A stretch of DNA of 64,000 nucleotides from assembly GCF_018143015.1 (NCBI RefSeq), contig NC_054746.1:14437532-14501531 (forward strand), read 5' to 3'. Made by a program: the position numbers and the translations under genes. Positions within the stretch are counted from its first letter, which is position 1. Every line of letters starts with the position of its first letter. The notes under the pieces were generated by a model that was not told where the DNA came from, searched no databases, and saw only the letters and a list, made by a program, of their open reading frames with translations. The stretch comes from Lytechinus variegatus. Taxonomy: Eukaryota; Echinodermata; Echinoidea; Temnopleuroida; Toxopneustidae. Of the stretch, positions 11,941-22,857 are shown piece after piece.

Positions 11941-14660
11941 AGCTCTGAGTAAAACAAAATACATATTCAAAAATGAAGTTTAATATGAATTGCATAGTTA
12001 AAAAAGCAAAGAGGAATTGAATTTCTAATTAGAAATTGTTAATGATATATTGTTATTTGCCATTCATTATTCAAAAGTTAAAATTTGTCACTCATTCTTC
12101 AGTGCAATTAGAAAATCCAATAATGTCAATAATTGTATTAGACAAAAACAAATATTTTATTGAATTGCAGAACAAAATGATTAAAAACATTGAGCTCTGA
12201 GTAAAAACACAATACATATTTAAAAATGAAGTTTAATATAAATTGCATAGTTGAAAAAGTAGAAGTACTTATTTTGCCAGGTGATAAAGCAAAGAGGAAT
12301 TGAATTTCTAATTAGAAATTGTTCATGATATATTGTTATTTGCCATTCATTATCCAAAAGTTAAAATTTGTCACTCATTCTGCAGTGCAATCAGAAAATC
12401 CAATAATGTCAATAATTGTATTAGACAAAAACAAATATTTTATTGAATTGCAGAACAAAATGATTAAAAACATTGAGCTCTGAGTAAAAACGCAATACAT
12501 ATTTAAAAATGAAGTTTAATATAAATTGCATAGTTGAAAAAGTAGAAGTACTTATTTTGCCAGGTGATAAAGCAAAGAGGAATTGAATTTCTAATTAGAA
12601 ATTGTTCATGATATATTGTTATTTGCCATTAATTATCCAAAAGTTAAAATTTGTCACTCATTCTGCAGTGCAATCGAAAAATCCAATAATTTCAATAATT
12701 GTAATTGACAAAAACAAATATTTTTTTGAATTGCAGAACAAGAAATGATTAAAAACATTTTAACTGAACTGCATTAAGTACTACTGTACTTAATCTTGTG
12801 TGTGGAAAAGCCAAATTGGCACTTGGTTAATTGTCATTTATGTCAGTGTTCTTGATAATGCCTTATCTGTTCAATAGTGAAATGTCGGATTTGTGAAATT
12901 TTATTTTGTTCGGTATTCACTTGATTTATCGTTGGAAAAGAAAAATTTGTTAGAAGTCCTTAGGACATTTTACATTAGAATTCAGTTTGATAGAAATACA
13001 AATATTGTTATGCATCTTCATTTTGAAAAAAAAACAATGCTTTAATAAGGTAAAAATATTCTTGGCCTTTTTGGTAAATTGATGTGAAATACCAATTGAG
13101 TTACAAGCATTTTTTTTTTTCAAGTATGCATTTTTTTTTCTTGTATACAGTTGACCTTCATTGATAATTTTCTGTTCAAGATGATACTGAAATGATTACT
13201 CCTAGTTTAATGCAGAGACCAATAATATCTATCTCAAAAAATGATATCTAAATTGTGAGTATTCTTTATAAGAATTATAGAAGATAGTTTTCTATTTGAA
13301 ATGTATATTTGACTTTGAATTCAGATTTCTTATTACATGCCCAATAAGTTGAAGATTAAAAGCTAGTATTTTGGAAATTTAGTTTAGACATGTTTTTTCC
13401 ACCAGTTTTTGTCATCTAAAGTGACGCGTAAGAAATTGTGCTATTTCCTTACATTTGGTTAAATGCTTTCTTTTTTTTCAAAACCTGACTTTTATGAGTT
13501 CATGTTACATACAAATTATTGAAACAAATTTTAGACAAGTGATCTAATTTGATTAGTGAATCACTATAATGTAAAACAGGTATCTAGCTATCGTTAGGTG
13601 TACTTTTATATTCAAAATGAAAATCTGTTGGAAAACAGACGTTCTTCAAGAATGAATGAAAAAATAGCTGTGAGTAAAACATATTTAGAAATATAAATTG
13701 CAGTTGAACAAGTTGAAATATTTATTTTGCCAGGTGATAAAGCAAAGAGGAATTATATTTCCAATTTGAAATTGTCATGATACATTGTTATTTGCCGTTC
13801 GCTATTCAAAAGTTAAAAATTTCTGCAGTGCAATTGAAAAATAAAATCATTTCAATAATTGTAGACAAAAACATTTTTTGAATTGCAGAACAAATGAGTG
13901 GAAAAACCAAATAGGCACTTGGTTGATTGTCATTAATGTCATTGTTCTTGATAATGCCTAATCTGTTCAATAGTAAAATGTCGGATTCATGAAAATCTTA
14001 TTCTTTTGTTCGGTATACACTTGATTTATTGTTGAAAAAGGGAACTAAATTATAGTATATGTCCTTGAGACATTTTACATTAGGATTAAGTTTGATAGAA
14101 ATGCAAAACATTGTTATGAATCTTCATTTTTAAAAATGAATTATTAAAGTAAAAAAGGATTGGCCTTTTTGGTAAACTAATGTCGATTACAAATTGGTTA
14201 CAAGCACCTTTTTTTTCAACTAGGCAAATTAAAAACCAATCATTTTTTCATGTGTCCAGTTGACCTTCATATACAATTTTCTGTTCCAGGGTCTATAAAT
14301 TATATTTAGTATCTTCATTTCGAAAAATACGAAATATTTAAATTGGAGTATTCTTTATAAGAATGTATTGATAGTTTTATATTTATAATGTATTTTTGAC
14401 TTACAATTCAGATTCAGACTTTTATAAAGTTCATGTTACAAATTGTCTTTGAAACAAATCTTATACAAGTGATCTAATCTTGATTAGTGAATCCTAATCG
14501 TCGGGTGTGCATAATAATGAACAAAAACAAATATATGGAAAAGCCTAATAGTCACCTGGTTAATTGTCATTAATGTCAATGTTCTTGATAATACCTGACC
14601 TGTTCAATAGAATAATGTAATTTGTTCCATACACTTGATTTCATGTTGGAAAAGAAAAAA
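11800..14660. repeat. Higher-order duplication, three diverged copies
   Basis: A landmark GTGATCTAATCTTGATTAG followed by AAC-GGTATC-A...GTTAGGTGTA occurs at about 11810 and 13533, and in shortened form at 14469. A second landmark GGCACTTGGTTAATTGTCAT with GTTCTTGATAATGCC recurs at about 12815, 13910 and 14540. Part of the order also appears near 10.34-10.55 kb (TTTGGTAAACTGATGT ... CAGTTGACC). So the AT-rich block grew by repeated duplication of a segment roughly 0.9-1.7 kb long, with the 283 bp array nested in one copy. Confidence 0.8.
11941..12760. repeat. Three-copy tandem repeat, 283 bp unit
   Basis: Copies begin at AGCTCTGAGTAAAA at 11941, 12193 and 12476. Copies 2 and 3 are nearly identical. 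Copy 1 lacks about 31 bp (the TAGAAGTACTTATTTTGCC segment), giving a 252 bp spacing. Each contains an internal palindrome TTTCTAATTAGAAA. A fourth, diverged copy lies at about 13660-13890. Confidence 0.92.
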
Positions 14661-14699
14661 AAATATTGTTACAAGTCCTTAGGACATTTTACATTATAG

Positions 14700-15310
14700 T
14701 TCCTGATGCATTCTTCAATCCTCTGGACTATTAGTCCTTGTTAGCAATATTGCGACTGTCAAAGTTTACTTTAGTTTTCCTTATTTTACTGTTTTCTCTA
14801 TACTAAAGTAATTGCCCTATAGGCATCCAGTGGACATATTTAAATTTCATTTGGGATTTGTTTTTAAGTTTTTATTCATGTTGCAACTTGGTCTGTTCAT
14901 GTTGAACATTTTTTTTAATAGCTACTTGCATATTTTTTCTGATCTGACATTTAACTCTGTACTACGATCAGCTTTACTTTTCTCTGTCAAAATCTTATTT
15001 CTATTTGAACTTTTGTCAATTCTTTTTAAAACTAGTTGGCTGTACGCTGCATCTTGGCGGTTTTTCCTGGCTTTTGTCCCCAAAGTAAGGGTTTTCCCAG
15101 GTTTTTTCACTGTCGGGATGCAGCTATTTGGCAGTCAAACGGTTCCCCCTTTGTCCCCATATTCAACATTGTTAGTCCCTGAAATATTTTTATTTGAAAA
15201 AAAAAATTGAAATGAAACTGAAAAAAAAAATCCTGTTTGTAATTTTGCTGTATCGGAAGCCACTTGTGGCATTACACTTTACATAATAAAAGAAATTAAA
15301 CAGGAATATG
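14700..15310 (+). other. End of repeat block; possible transcript 3' end
   Basis: A frame of about 130 codons (14812-15210) is rich in Phe and Leu, opens on a TTG rather than an ATG, and matches no family I know. AATAAA at 15285-15290 is followed by G/T-rich sequence, as at animal poly(A) sites. If the left-hand modules are one transcription unit, this could be its end, but nothing in the sequence connects them. Confidence 0.3.
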
Positions 15311-16240
15311 CTTAGCTTTTGTTTATTTTATTCTGATGTCTTTGTGTTTGGATGGGAGTGATGGTAAAAAGTGCTTTTGTGACCAAGATTGGGTTTTTTG
15401 AAATGGGTATGATGGGAATGTTGAATGTGTGATGCAACTTGGTTATATGCCTGAATTGTGATGAACTTGTATGTGGTATTCAATTTGGTGTAGCATTGGG
15501 AGTGGCTCGTGTTGGAAGTTGAAAGAAGTAGGATGATGTATGCATGCATATGACGACATAATACCCTGCCTCTTACCTTCTACATATGTGAGGGTGATTG
15601 AGCTTGTATTTGGATGTACTATTTGGGAATGATAGCTTTGGACATGACCAATTTAGAGTCTGTTTCACCCGTCTGAATGACATTGCGGAAAAACTTTGGA
15701 ATTGTGTACAGTTTGGTGTGTTGAAATCGAGGGTTTGTGCAGTTTGGTGAATAATTTTAGGTGCACATTTTGGAAAAATCCAAACCGTTAGAATTATATC
15801 CACCCCCTATTTTTCCCTTGTCTTGCTACTAATGAGCCGTAATGATTTGAAAGTCTTCCAACTAGAGTTGACGAGAATCTTGACTCGAGTCCAAAATATT
15901 TTGGGGGTTGACCATATTTTTAGGGAAATGTTAAACGTATGTGGCGTTTGTTGTTGATGTGGGAGGGTAACATTGGCCTTGGTAAATTGAGTTGAATGAT
16001 GATTGTGACCATAGGCAGGTCTTCATGCCTCATCTGTATGTTAAATTATTACACAAGAAATATAATAGGTTAAAAAAAGGGCCTTTTTGGTCACAGTTGA
16101 TGTCCACCTATCACGCCCATATCTCTATATCTTCATCGATCCACTGTTATAATCCTGTTCCTTTAGGGTAGTTTGTACTGTATTATAGTAACCTTTCCAG
16201 ATTAATTGTCCGACACTTGTATGACATGCACGTGTTGATG
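15310..16240. other. G/T-rich then mixed sequence, no gene seen
   Basis: The plus strand is notably poor in C from about 15330 to 15800. Apparent minus-strand frames there are compositional. No repeat unit or RNA gene was recognised. Confidence 0.5.
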
Positions 16241-16242
16241 GT

Positions 16243-18095
16243 GTTAATTTGTTATCAATCATCGATCCACTGGCATCTATGAGCTGCTCCCTTTATCACT
16301 CTGCCTATTTCCACTGGCATCCCTTTGTTTGCCCCCCCCCCCATCTATCCACTGACATCCCATATGCACCCCCTATCTCTCTAGCTTTTTATTTCCATTG
16401 GCATCCTCTGCTCCCCATCTATCATGTTACGAAAATTTGTTGATCAAAATACACGCATATTGGATCATTTTTAAATTTTACAAATCAGACAAATACAGTG
16501 AAATACAAAGTTACAAATCCAATGTGAAATACAGAGAGAAAGATATATAGATAGAAATATAGTGGTCCCTTTACAAAAAATAGTTCAGAAAAATTGAAAA
16601 AAGGAATTCATGTTGAACCCTAAAATATATTTGATACATATTCAAAACAATTGACCTCATAGCATGCATAGGTAAAATTGCTAGCTGACATCCCATATGA
16701 CCCCCCCCTCTCTGCCTTTTTCCACTGGCATCCTCTGTTTGCTCCCCTCCTGTATCCACTATCCATCCTTTATCATGCTTCCTCTATCTTTCTTATTTCT
16801 CCGCCTATTTCCACATGCAGGCATCCTCTGTTTGCCCCCACCCTTTTTCTCCCTGCCTATTTTCACCGGCATCCTCTGTTTGCCACTATCCCTCTTTCCC
16901 TAAGCACTATCATACTCAATGTTTGCCCCCCTCCTGTATCCACTAACATCCTAAATGCCCCCTTTGTCTCTCTTTATCTCTGCCTATTTCCACAGGCATC
17001 TCCTGTCCCCCCCTATCAACTGACATCCTTTATGTTTCTGCCTTTTTTCCACTGGCATCCTCTGTTTGCCTCCCCCTCTAGATCTCTACCCCCATCCACT
17101 GGCATCCTCAATGTCCTCTATCTGACCCTATCCACTATCCTTAATGTTTGCCCCCCCCCCCCTCTATCTCTATGCCCCTCATCAATGTTAGCCCCCCTCC
17201 CCTGTCCCCTCTATATCTCTCTACCACATCCACTGGCATCCTCAAAGTTCTCTGTTAGCAGTGCCCCCTCTATCTCTCTGCCCCTATCGATCCACTGGTA
17301 TCCTCAATGTTTGTCCCCCCCCCCCCATCTCTCTGCCGTATCTACTATCATCCTCAATGTTTGCCTCCTCTATCTCTCTGCCTCTATCCACTGGCATCCT
17401 CAATGTTTGCCCCTATCTCGCTGCCCCAATCCCCTATCATCCTCAATGTTCTACATGTTTGCCCCCCTATCTCTATGTCCCTATCTACTGACATCCTAAA
17501 TGTTAGTCCCCCTCCCCTACCCCCTCTATATCTCTATACCCCAATCCGCTATCATCCTGAATGTTTGCCCCCCTCTATCTCTCTGCTCCTATCCACTATC
17601 ATCCTCAATGTTCTTCATGTTTGCCCCCCCCCCTCTATCTCTATGCCCCCATCTACTGGCATCAATGTTTGCCCCCCCTTGCTGCCCCTATGATAATAAT
17701 ATGCAACATTTATGTAGTGCTTAATACAAATGTTTCTAAGCGCTGCAAACTATTACCCTGGCTTTAGCACGGCTACCCTGATCGGGCGCAACGAGCATTC
17801 AAGGAATTCCTTCCTCCCGGGTACCCATTTACTACACCTGGGTTGAGAGTGGCAAATATAGATAAACGCCTTGCCAAAAGACGTTAGTGCTGCGGTGGGA
17901 TTTGAACCCCGGACCTTATGGTTCAAAGTCCTATCCACTATCATCCTCAATGTTAGCCCCCCCTCCTCCCCCTCTATATCTCTCTACCACATCCACTGGC
18001 ATCCTCAATGTTAGCCCCCCCTCTATCTCTCTGCCCCTATATACTGGCATCCTCAATGTTAGCCCCCCCCCCTCAATATCTCTCTTTCCCTCACC
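16243..18095. repeat. C/T-rich minisatellite, about 45-55 bp unit, interrupted
   Basis: Tandem copies of CTATCCACTGGCATCCTC, AATGTTTGCC, a C run of variable length, then TCTATCTCTCTGCC. The array runs 16243-16440, 16680-17690 and 17930-18095. The gap at 16440-16680 is AT-rich; the gap at 17690-17932 is a SINE. C runs reach more than 10 bases and will be error-prone in assembly. Long Leu/Pro/Ser-rich frames are artefacts of the repeat. Confidence 0.9.
17690..17932 (-). mobile_element. tRNA-derived SINE, 5' head truncated
   Basis: On the minus strand a B-box-like GGGGTTCAAATCCC (about 17895-17908) follows an anticodon-arm-like GGACTTTGAACCATAAGG. Then come a GGCAAGGCGTTTATC segment, the body CCCAGGTGTAGTAAATGGG and TACCCGGGAGGAAGGAATTC, and an ATTATTATC tail. 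The D-arm/A-box part is missing because the minisatellite starts just upstream of the anticodon arm. Related body sequence is at 33118-33210 and weaker copies are at 23035-23155 and 25397-25545. Confidence 0.75.
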
Positions 18096-18400
18096 CATTC
18101 TCCTGCTTTTCCTTTTTCTTTCTTCTTTTCCTTTTCTAGCTTTTCTTAATTGTATTCTATTTCATTTTGCATCCCCCTTATCTCATTTCCCATCTTCCTT
18201 GCTTTCTTCCTTTCCATTCTATTCCCTTCCTTACCCTCTTTCTCTCTCCCTTCTTCCCATACTCTGTGGGAAGGAAGATGGGGGAGGGGCTAGTTTATAA
18301 CTACCTGTATAAGTTAACCAGTCCAAACTCGGAAATCATGGAGAATACTGGAATTAAATTCAGATACTAATTTATAGATTTAATTTCAATATACACCATC

Positions 18401-18406
18401 TTTATT
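18401..18406 (-). terminator. Alternative distal PSME4 polyadenylation signal
   Basis: AATAAA on the minus strand, about 4.3 kb past the PSME4 stop, just where the sequence changes from AT-rich single-copy-like DNA to C/T-rich minisatellite. Use of this site would give a 3' UTR of about 4.3 kb containing two MITEs. Confidence 0.2.
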
Positions 18407-18826
18407 GCATAATATTAACACAATAATCATACACCTTCACCACATACTCAAAGCAATCAACGACTTTAGGTAAATTAATTGCCACTTGGTCTATTACCCA
18501 CTTTGTCTACTTTCCATTTGATCTCATCCTGTATGGTCAAATCATTAAAACCAGTTTGTCTCCTAATTTCCACATTATAGCCCATTTGCCATTTTGTCTA
18601 ATTTCCAGTCAGGTTCAACCCATTTCATCTAATTTCTACGTGGCCTACCACCACTCAGTGTCTATGACCAGGTAAAATTCTTACAAATTAACTTTTCATT
18701 TGAAAGTGCAAAATGATTAGCAGACATTTGAAATTAGACCATCTGGGCAGATTAGACCAATGAGAATGAGACCAAGTGAAGTGCAGGCCAAATGACAATT
18801 AGATCCAATTGACAGCATATAGACCT

Positions 18827-19097
18827 GGGAACCGTCTAACAAAGAGATGCAATTGATCTGATCAATTGCAACTATGGAAAGCCAGCAACATCAACATCTA
18901 ACATACGCGTTTGTTCAAAATATTTTCTAGAAATGACATCTATTCATACATTCACTATTTTCTTTACAATTCAGTATGCCTCTCTTTGTTTCAGAGGACA
19001 TTGAGCATATTTCCAAAAGAAAAAATTATGACACTGTTGGATTTCCATATACTTGAGACTGATCGGATCAATCGTAACTCTTTGTAAGACGGGGCCT
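18827..19097. mobile_element. MITE, family A copy 1
   Basis: Inverted ends: ACAAAGAGATGCAATTGATC with TGATCAATTGCAACT at the left, and GATCGGATCAATCGTAACTC with TTTGTAAGAC at the right. The same ends occur at 47268-47470, in PSME4 intron 2. Interiors share AAAGCCAGCAACATC-like and TCCATCAGTGTCAT-like words. No transposase is encoded. Confidence 0.65.
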
Positions 19098-19242
19098 AGA
19101 TGAGTTCAGCCCATGTGGTAATAGACTGAGAAATAGACCAACTGTTTGTAGACAAAGTGAACATAAACCAAATAAACGAGACAGGAGCTTTGCATGCAAC
19201 TTCATTCTGTCATGTACAATGCATGAAAATATAGATATTGAC

Positions 19243-19396
19243 CAGGGGGCCCTTATCATAAAACTTATTGTAGTAACAAATTTGCAATAACAGTTAAAAG
19301 CTACTGAAATCATTCGATTTGATTGGCTGATAGTAAACTTGTTAAAGAAAGTTTGCATTTGTTATTATAAGAGGTCTTTATGAAACAGGACCCAGG
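19243..19396. mobile_element. MITE-like inverted repeat (TCATAAA ends)
   Basis: The left end GGGCCCTTATCATAAAAC with TAACAAATTTGCAA matches the right end read in reverse, GGGTCCTGTTTCATAAAG with TAACAAATGCAAA. It belongs to a group with TTTCATAAAG-type ends seen again at 28859-29016 and 59982-60139. Confidence 0.6.
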
Positions 19397-21714
19397 ATAG
19401 CATAAAATCATTCTCAGGACTGGGCTTGAAACAAGAATCTTAATGTGTATTCTAAATACCATCAGATATAGCGACACGAAAGTCAAACACCAACATCGAA
19501 AGCCTTGGATGTATACTAGCATGGTTTAAACAGAATCTGACTTGAAATCAAATCTTGTTAAATGGTGGTAGATGATGCACATTGTCACGAAAATAAGGAT
19601 GATAATGACAATTACTAGCATAATAACTAGTATTACTAGAAATATTGTACTAATGATTAATGATAATAGTCTATCGAAGATATTGAATTAATTTCTGAAA
19701 TATCCATCTTTATTTAATGAATATAAAGGATGCCTCTAGAATTCATCAAATCCCTGTTTCATAAAACTAGTCATTAATTTAGAAAGTAGTGTTCTAAGCT
19801 ATAAAATCAAGCATTGGTACAAAAATACTTCAAGCATCTGTTCCCATCAAGTTTTGTAAAAAAAGGAACAGTGATTCATGAAAATCACTAAACCTATCAT
19901 ATTTGGCCTTAAAATGAATTGCAAGGGTCTGAATCGAGACTTGCCTGGAAACTTTTATGAACTTTTATCAACTCTTTTTTATTGGGAACACCAATCAGTA
20001 TTTAGCACCCGCATGGACCGCTGGAAGGCATCACAGAATAAAAGATATCAAAATAACCAATCATATATCCCACATGAAATTAAAGAACATAAATAGCCAT
20101 GTACCCAATCAATAAAAATGCCATAATTTGGTATATGAATCTGTAAAAATGACTGTTACAGGTTTAAAAATAATGTACATAATTTATTCAACAAATGCAA
20201 AAATTTCCAACATAACACAAATAACATGGTATAAATAAGAGAGTTTTATCTATGTGCACTTTATCTGAATAATGTATGAAGTGCAACGAAACTATGAAAT
20301 GTAGCATTCAATGAAATTTCAAAATTTGATCTAAATAGGCAATCCGGTAATCTTTATCAGTTAGAAAAAAGGAATAACAAATTTAAATGGGCAGAGAACC
20401 ACAGAATACTACCCTTTGATGATTGGGGGGAGGGGGGAGGAAAAGTGTTAAAATTATGACAATAAGCAATCAAATAATCAATTAAACTATAACATACACA
20501 AGACTGCACATTTAGAAGAAAAAAAAAGAAAAGTTAAACTCCTCAAAACAACAGAACATTGCTGACACATAAACAAATTTGGTAGGTTATCAAACTTGAT
20601 GTACATTACTGTGAAACATGGATCCTCTTTTAACAACAAAAATATATAAACTCTGTAATCCAAGATCGGCTTTATCAAGCTCTTCTTTCAATAATATACG
20701 ATGTATCCAACAATACACCTAACCGAGGACATAATATAGGACTTACTGAATATTAGTCAAGATTAATTATAAAATACACAAGTTTTATGTCCATTAAAGA
20801 AAGGTATTTATATCATCATAATTTAAAATATCTAATTTACAGCAAAGTTTGAAATGACGAGTATTGAAGGAAAAATATCATGCAATATCATTCAATAGAA
20901 ATTAAAACAAAAAATTGATGAAATAATAATATATCATAGCCTGATAAAGTTAACACAGCTAAAGAAAGATTTTCTTATGACCATTGCACAGAAAGTCAGG
21001 TTTTTTAAAATCCACATCAGTAGTAGTATAAATTACATCTAGTTTGTATGAGGTCTGACAAAATTAGAACGTCTGTCCAGCATAACAACAGATATATAAT
21101 TAATGTTTTTTACTGCTAAGAAATTATTCTGAACAGATGACTGGAATAATTTATACCACTGCACTTAACAATGATGTATGCAATGATTGTAATTATTTTC
21201 CAAATTAACTAATGCTTGATAGGTATTGCGTTTTTGTATTGTAGTCACTTCCTAAAAATAATTCAATGTAATATCAATGGATTAAAATATGTCAAATCAA
21301 AAGAAAATATCTATTATCATATATAAGGGATACCACATCATTGACAATTGATTAGAAAAAATAAGAAAATTCTGTAGATGATAATAGTGCATAGAAGCAA
21401 TAAAACACAAATTGCACTTTCGTTAATAGAATGTACATTACATGAGTATTATCAAAATACGATTTTCAATGAAAGGGCTCATACAGAGGTCTATGTGTAA
21501 AAAATAAAATGATAAAACCCATCTCAAGGTCATTGCAAGAGTTTATGGTCACATTTCAGACCAAAACATCAGTAAATGATTAGTTACAATAAAAACCATT
21601 CATTATAAGCATGGATAAGGGGCTTTAGGGCATCTTTAAAATAAAAACAATTCAAGCTTATCTCATTACTGACCAATAGCTATGTAGTTTGTTGTGATTT
21701 ATAAAAAAAAACCC

Positions 21715-21870
21715 TGATTGCTAAGAAAATATGAATGCTTGTAAGCAAGCAGCCAGGGGACTGACAGCTTGAGGTCCTCTCCTAGGGACCTGGTATACAT
21801 TAAAAATGCCTTACCAATTTGGTATTGAACCCAGGTAACCAAATTACAAGACCACCGCTGTACTAAACGA
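21715..21870 (-). mobile_element. tRNA-derived SINE, second family, copy 1
   Basis: On the plus strand it reads AATGCTTGTAAGCAAGCAGC, GACAGCTTGAGGTCCTCTC, CCTTACCAATTTGGTATTGA, ACCCAGGT. The minus strand carries a B-box-like CCTGGGTTCAATACC. The copy at 41395-41580 shares the order AATGCTTGTGAGAAAGCA, GAAAGCTCAAGGTCCTCTC and a B-box. Confidence 0.65.
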
Positions 21871-22491
21871 ACCCTTTGTGTTTTTCAGCGAAGATTCACG
21901 GCTTGCCCAATACAACTCATAACAACTAAGTATAACAAAAATATTATTAAAAGTACTGAAAAATTATGATAAGGATACCTATATTGCTTGAATATTGTCA
22001 TCTTTATGTACCTTGGAAGTATTTAACTTGCAAAAATGGATCATATCAAGCTCTTAAATATCCCATCTTACAAAGCAGGGACAGAAAATTTAATTGGAGA
22101 ACCTAGATCTCATCTTGAATGCCTTAGTAGTCCAGACCCCCCCCCCCATTTCCACTAAGCCTACCCCCCCACATTATTATAACACTCACATGGTGTCTAT
22201 CACCACCTTCTTGGAGTAGGCAAACTTATGAGAGCATGAACGGCCATTAGACGAAGCTGAAAATCGATTCACAAGTCTCAATTAGACTAATTGATTATCA
22301 GACAAAATAACATTTAGCCTTGACCAACTGTAATAAAACCAAATGAGTTCAATGTGGTGAAGGCCAATCTGGGACTAAGACAGAGCGGTATCTGAACATG
22401 ATGAAATCAACTGCATCACAAGATGAGCAGATTCGAACACACATGTTGTTTCAGTCTTTCAAAATGCAAACAATATATAATAATTTATATT

Positions 22492-22497
22492 TTTATT
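22492..22497 (-). terminator. Candidate PSME4 polyadenylation signal (proximal)
   Basis: AATAAA on the minus strand about 225 nt past the stop codon. It is the first canonical hexamer noticed downstream. The flanking sequence is AU-rich, so a chance hexamer is quite possible. Confidence 0.35.
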
Positions 22498-22722
22498 ATC
22501 AGAACTGTCTTTCACAATGATTCAAGAGTGACTTAGCATCGAGCGAATAGCATCTCGGTTACCTTGTTGATGAATACGCAATAGCGCACATCCTCTAAAC
22601 ACCATCAGACTAACGTAATGATACGTTATTTACCACACACAACTGGCTATTCAAGTGCCACCTCAGTCACACTAAAGTTTTGTGAAACACCACCCAGGGA
22701 TACGAGAATAGTGGATGATTCA

Positions 22723-22857
22723 TCATGCGTAATAGTTTGGAGAGACTAGAAGATCTGTTAGTACTACAAGCTGATCGTCTGTGAAGCTCTGTTTGTGTTC
22801 ATGCCAGTTGTCGTGATGTGTTCTGCGGAAGTCAGACAGGGTCTTCCGTACTGTTTT
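22723..22857 (-). other. PSME4: PSME4 last coding exon with Tyr-Tyr-Ala proteasome-docking tail
   Basis: The 135 nt exon encodes 44 residues plus stop: [15 protein letters not shown] through [11 protein letters not shown], then TGA at 22725-22723. The tail matches the penultimate-Tyr (HbYX-like) C-terminus shared by the Blm10/PA200 family, which inserts between 20S alpha subunits to open the gate. The exon opens directly after CAG and joins phase 0 to exon 38, which ends DPQPIE. This short exon is easily missed because it opens inside a longer frame of no significance. Confidence 0.96.

Larger units (their letters stand above)
18380..22722 (-). other. PSME4 3' flank or long 3' UTR, no coding gene seen
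   Basis: AT-rich region with no frame that resembles a protein. It holds two short inverted-repeat elements (about 18.83-19.10 and 19.24-19.40 kb), one SINE (about 21.72-21.87 kb), a G-rich tract near 20.43 kb and a C-rich tract near 22.14 kb. The strand is assigned only because it may be transcribed as PSME4 3' UTR. Confidence 0.5.

Noticed and set aside
14812..15210. 132-codon Phe/Leu-rich possible membrane protein
   Set aside because: It starts at TTG, has no splice or start context, and its composition follows T-rich DNA; no family resemblance.
16678..18300. Leu/Pro/Ser-rich proteins of up to 273 codons
   Set aside because: Repeat translation of C/T minisatellite units, with overlapping open frames in all three phases.
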